From NCBI RefSeq assembly GCF_002803075.1, contig NZ_NNBK01000002.1:434001-498000 (forward strand): 64,000 nucleotides of DNA, in the 5' to 3' direction. Shown here one piece after another: positions 62,299-64,000 of this stretch. The stretch's first letter is position 1, and every line of letters begins with the position of its first letter. The notes under the pieces are model-generated. The model made no database searches and was not told where the DNA came from. It worked only from the letters and a program-made list of their open reading frames with translations. The DNA is from Streptomyces sp. CB01373 (GTDB lineage: Bacteria > Actinomycetota > Actinomycetes > Streptomycetales > Streptomycetaceae). The position numbers and the translations under genes are program-made.

Positions 62299-63945
62299 TC
62301 AGCCGTACCGTTCCATCAGCCCGTCCACGTATGCCTGCAGCCGGTCTCCCAGTACCTCCGCGGTGAGGTCGGTCCGCCCGAGTTCGCGCCACGGACCGGC
62401 GAGTCCGGCCGCGTCGGGGGCGTAATGGAGGGCGTCGAGCATCCGCCAGTACAGGTGGTCCGGGCCGTCGGCGAGCGGACGTCCGCCGTGGGCCTCGTAG
62501 CGGTCCCGGAAACCCAGGCCGTGTTCGGGGCCGTGCAGCAGCGCGAGAGCCGTCGAGCAGTGCGCCACGTCGAGGTCGGCGGGACCCCACGAGGTCTCCA
62601 CCCAGTCGACGACACCGCTGATCCGCAGATCGTCGCCCGCTCCGGTGAACAGCACGTTCCCGGGGTGGAAGTCGCGGTGCAGGAAGCAGCCCTCGTACTC
62701 CGGAGGCTCACGGCGGAGCACGTCCACCGCGCGCTCCCACAGCGCACCCGGCCGGGCACGCACCCGCTCCGGTGACGTCCACGCCTGGTACCGCCGCGGG
62801 CGTTCGTCCGGCACGACACCGTGGATCCGTACGAGCTGCGCCGCCAGCAGGTCCAGCCGCGCGGCCAGGTCCTCGTGGTCGACCCGCACCCGGCCCGCGA
62901 GCCGCGACATCAGCAGAGAGGGGTGGTCGCAGTGCTCCGCGTCGGCGTCGACGGCGACGGGCGCCGGTGCCGGGATGCCGTCCTGGCCGGCCAGCAGGCC
63001 CAGGACGGCGGCCTCGCGGGTGAGCAGTCCGGGCGCGTGGCGCCGGAAGAAGGGCTTGACGAAGGTCCGCAGCACCAGGCCGGTGCCGTCGTCGAGGGCG
63101 AGCGCGCGCATCTGCGAGCTCGAACCGCCGCGCAGCAGGGTGGTGCCGCGTACGGTGCGGTCCTGCGGCAGTTGCTTGGCCACCCACGCCTTCGTCGCCG
63201 TCCAGCCGCCCTCGCCCAGCCCCGTCAGCACCGCGTCCACGAAGTCCCGCCGGTCGCCGGCGTGGTCGCGGAGCCACAGCCCCAGCTTGTGCCCGGCGTC
63301 GGGGAGTTCGAGCCGGGTGAACTGGGCGCGGGTGCTCAGCGCGTCCTGGACGGCCTCGGTGACGGGCGGCGGGATGACGGTGTCCGTGCCGGGCACGGCG
63401 AGCACCGCCCGGCCCTCGTAGGCGCGCAGTACGTCGAGTGCGGAGGCCGCACGCCAGCCGCCGGGCCGGCGGATGATCTCGCTGAACCGTCCGTTCCCCG
63501 TGCCGAACGGCACGTCCCAGGCCTCGTCGGCGTAGACGGCCGGCGCGCACAGGCCGAGCGCCACCACCCGCTCCCCGTAGTGCCGGGCCAGGTCGGCCAC
63601 GGTCTGGCCGCTCATGCTGAACCCGACCAGGATCAGCGGACCGCCCGCCGGCACCTGGGCGTCGATCACGGCAACCGCCTGCTCGAAGCGCCGGCGCAGG
63701 CTCAACTCCCGCAGCGCGCCGGTGCTCTCCCCGTGCCCCGAGAAGTCGAACGCGACACCGCGGCAGCCACGGGCGACGAACTCGGCGAGCAGCGTTAGCA
63801 GCCGCCGCGCATCGCCGTTGCCCGCACCGTGCAGCAGCACGACGGTGGGCAGGTCCGCGCCGCCGTCGCCGCCGTACACGCCGCTGAGCCGTTCGCCGTC
63901 GTGGTCGTGGCCGAAGGAGGAGAGCTCGCTCATCCCGCCATTCAC
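62299..63945 (-). CDS. Alpha/beta-hydrolase fused to an aminoglycoside phosphotransferase-like kinase
   Basis: A 548-aa two-domain protein. Residues about 10-245 are an alpha/beta hydrolase with VVLLHGAGNGDARRLL, nucleophile elbow VGFSMSGQTV and closing His in LPDAGHKLGLWL. Residues about 260-548 are an APH/choline-kinase fold with the catalytic CFLHRDFHPGNVLF and the metal-binding ISGVVDWVETSWGPADLDV. The fusion is in one frame with no linker break. Domain activities are inferred from motifs. The GTG at 63945 and the ATG at 63933 are both possible starts. Product and substrate unknown. Confidence 0.85.
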   Translation of the reverse strand: MNGGMSELSSFGHDHDGERLSGVYGGDGGADLPTVVLLHGAGNGDARRLLTLLAEFVARGCRGVAFDFSGHGESTGALRELSLRRRFEQAVAVIDAQVPAGGPLILVGFSMSGQTVADLARHYGERVVALGLCAPAVYADEAWDVPFGTGNGRFSEIIRRPGGWRAASALDVLRAYEGRAVLAVPGTDTVIPPPVTEAVQDALSTRAQFTRLELPDAGHKLGLWLRDHAGDRRDFVDAVLTGLGEGGWTATKAWVAKQLPQDRTVRGTTLLRGGSSSQMRALALDDGTGLVLRTFVKPFFRRHAPGLLTREAAVLGLLAGQDGIPAPAPVAVDADAEHCDHPSLLMSRLAGRVRVDHEDLAARLDLLAAQLVRIHGVVPDERPRRYQAWTSPERVRARPGALWERAVDVLRREPPEYEGCFLHRDFHPGNVLFTGAGDDLRISGVVDWVETSWGPADLDVAHCSTALALLHGPEHGLGFRDRYEAHGGRPLADGPDHLYWRMLDALHYAPDAAGLAGPWRELGRTDLTAEVLGDRLQAYVDGLMERYG

Positions 63946-64000
63946 TCACGGCGCCCGCACGGATCGTGGCCATCCGGCCACACCGGAGCAGCGGGCACCG

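Overview
The window is high-GC actinobacterial chromosome, almost certainly Streptomyces. The third codon position is strongly G/C biased. The gene content is typical of the genus: GlnA2-type glutamine synthetase, GlnE, a malR/malEFG/aglA/amylase/amylopullulanase block without a MalK, XRE+DUF397 pairs, and many TetR regulators. Several promoters place a -10-like hexamer 6-8 nt from the start codon, suggesting leaderless transcripts. I see no rRNA, tRNA or CRISPR array. All identifications come from reading the sequence and remembering families; nothing was searched.

Layout. 0-9.4 kb: a DrrAB-type ABC exporter (permease cut by the window edge) with three 11-bp-spaced direct repeats at its promoter, panB, a DHA2 drug exporter with a 29-bp palindromic operator and a downstream TetR gene, a membrane endonuclease/exonuclease/phosphatase-family protein, a second MFS exporter, and glutamine-dependent NAD synthetase. 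10-17.3 kb: a secreted sedolisin (S53) protease, a DUF305/DUF3105 membrane pair, an NsrR-like Rrf2 regulator convergent with flavohemoglobin hmp (with matching candidate operators), and glnA2.

17.3-26.6 kb is an accessory segment lying between glnA2 and glnE. It holds an IstB transposition-protein remnant, two separate TetR/membrane-protein pairs with ATGA overlaps, an SPFH protein, a possible SUKH-like protein, a LysE exporter flanked by inverted repeats, an XRE+DUF397 pair and a RHH/PIN toxin-antitoxin pair with its own operator. 26.7-45 kb is core again: glnE, a PAP2-family membrane protein, then the maltodextrin system. The sugar genes fit one pathway: secreted amylase and an 1804-aa amylase-pullulanase cut starch, MalEFG imports maltodextrins, AglA hydrolyses them, and MalR represses through CTTGCA-type elements seen at malE and the amylase gene.

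45-54.4 kb holds envelope and regulatory genes: a TetR, a membrane protein with a degenerate ECF-sigma-like cytoplasmic part, a TPR protein, a His-tailed lipoprotein, two secreted proteins with Gln/Asn/Gly-rich linkers (DUF1996 and a double-psi-barrel-like protein), an epimerase, a receiver-less winged-helix regulator preceded by a 40-codon upstream ORF, and an ArsC-like reductase. 54.8-60.4 kb is a graveyard of a mobile element: pieces of an XRE regulator, a methyltransferase, a serine recombinase, a plasmid-type protein, an ssb pseudogene with three lesions and a frameshifted DUF5677-like gene, with one intact secreted SGNH esterase among them. The window ends with a small conserved protein, a winged-helix DUF protein and an alpha/beta-hydrolase/aminoglycoside-phosphotransferase-like fusion.

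Degenerate short tandem repeats sit at the 3' ends of several genes (after nadE, after the DUF305 gene, after glnE).
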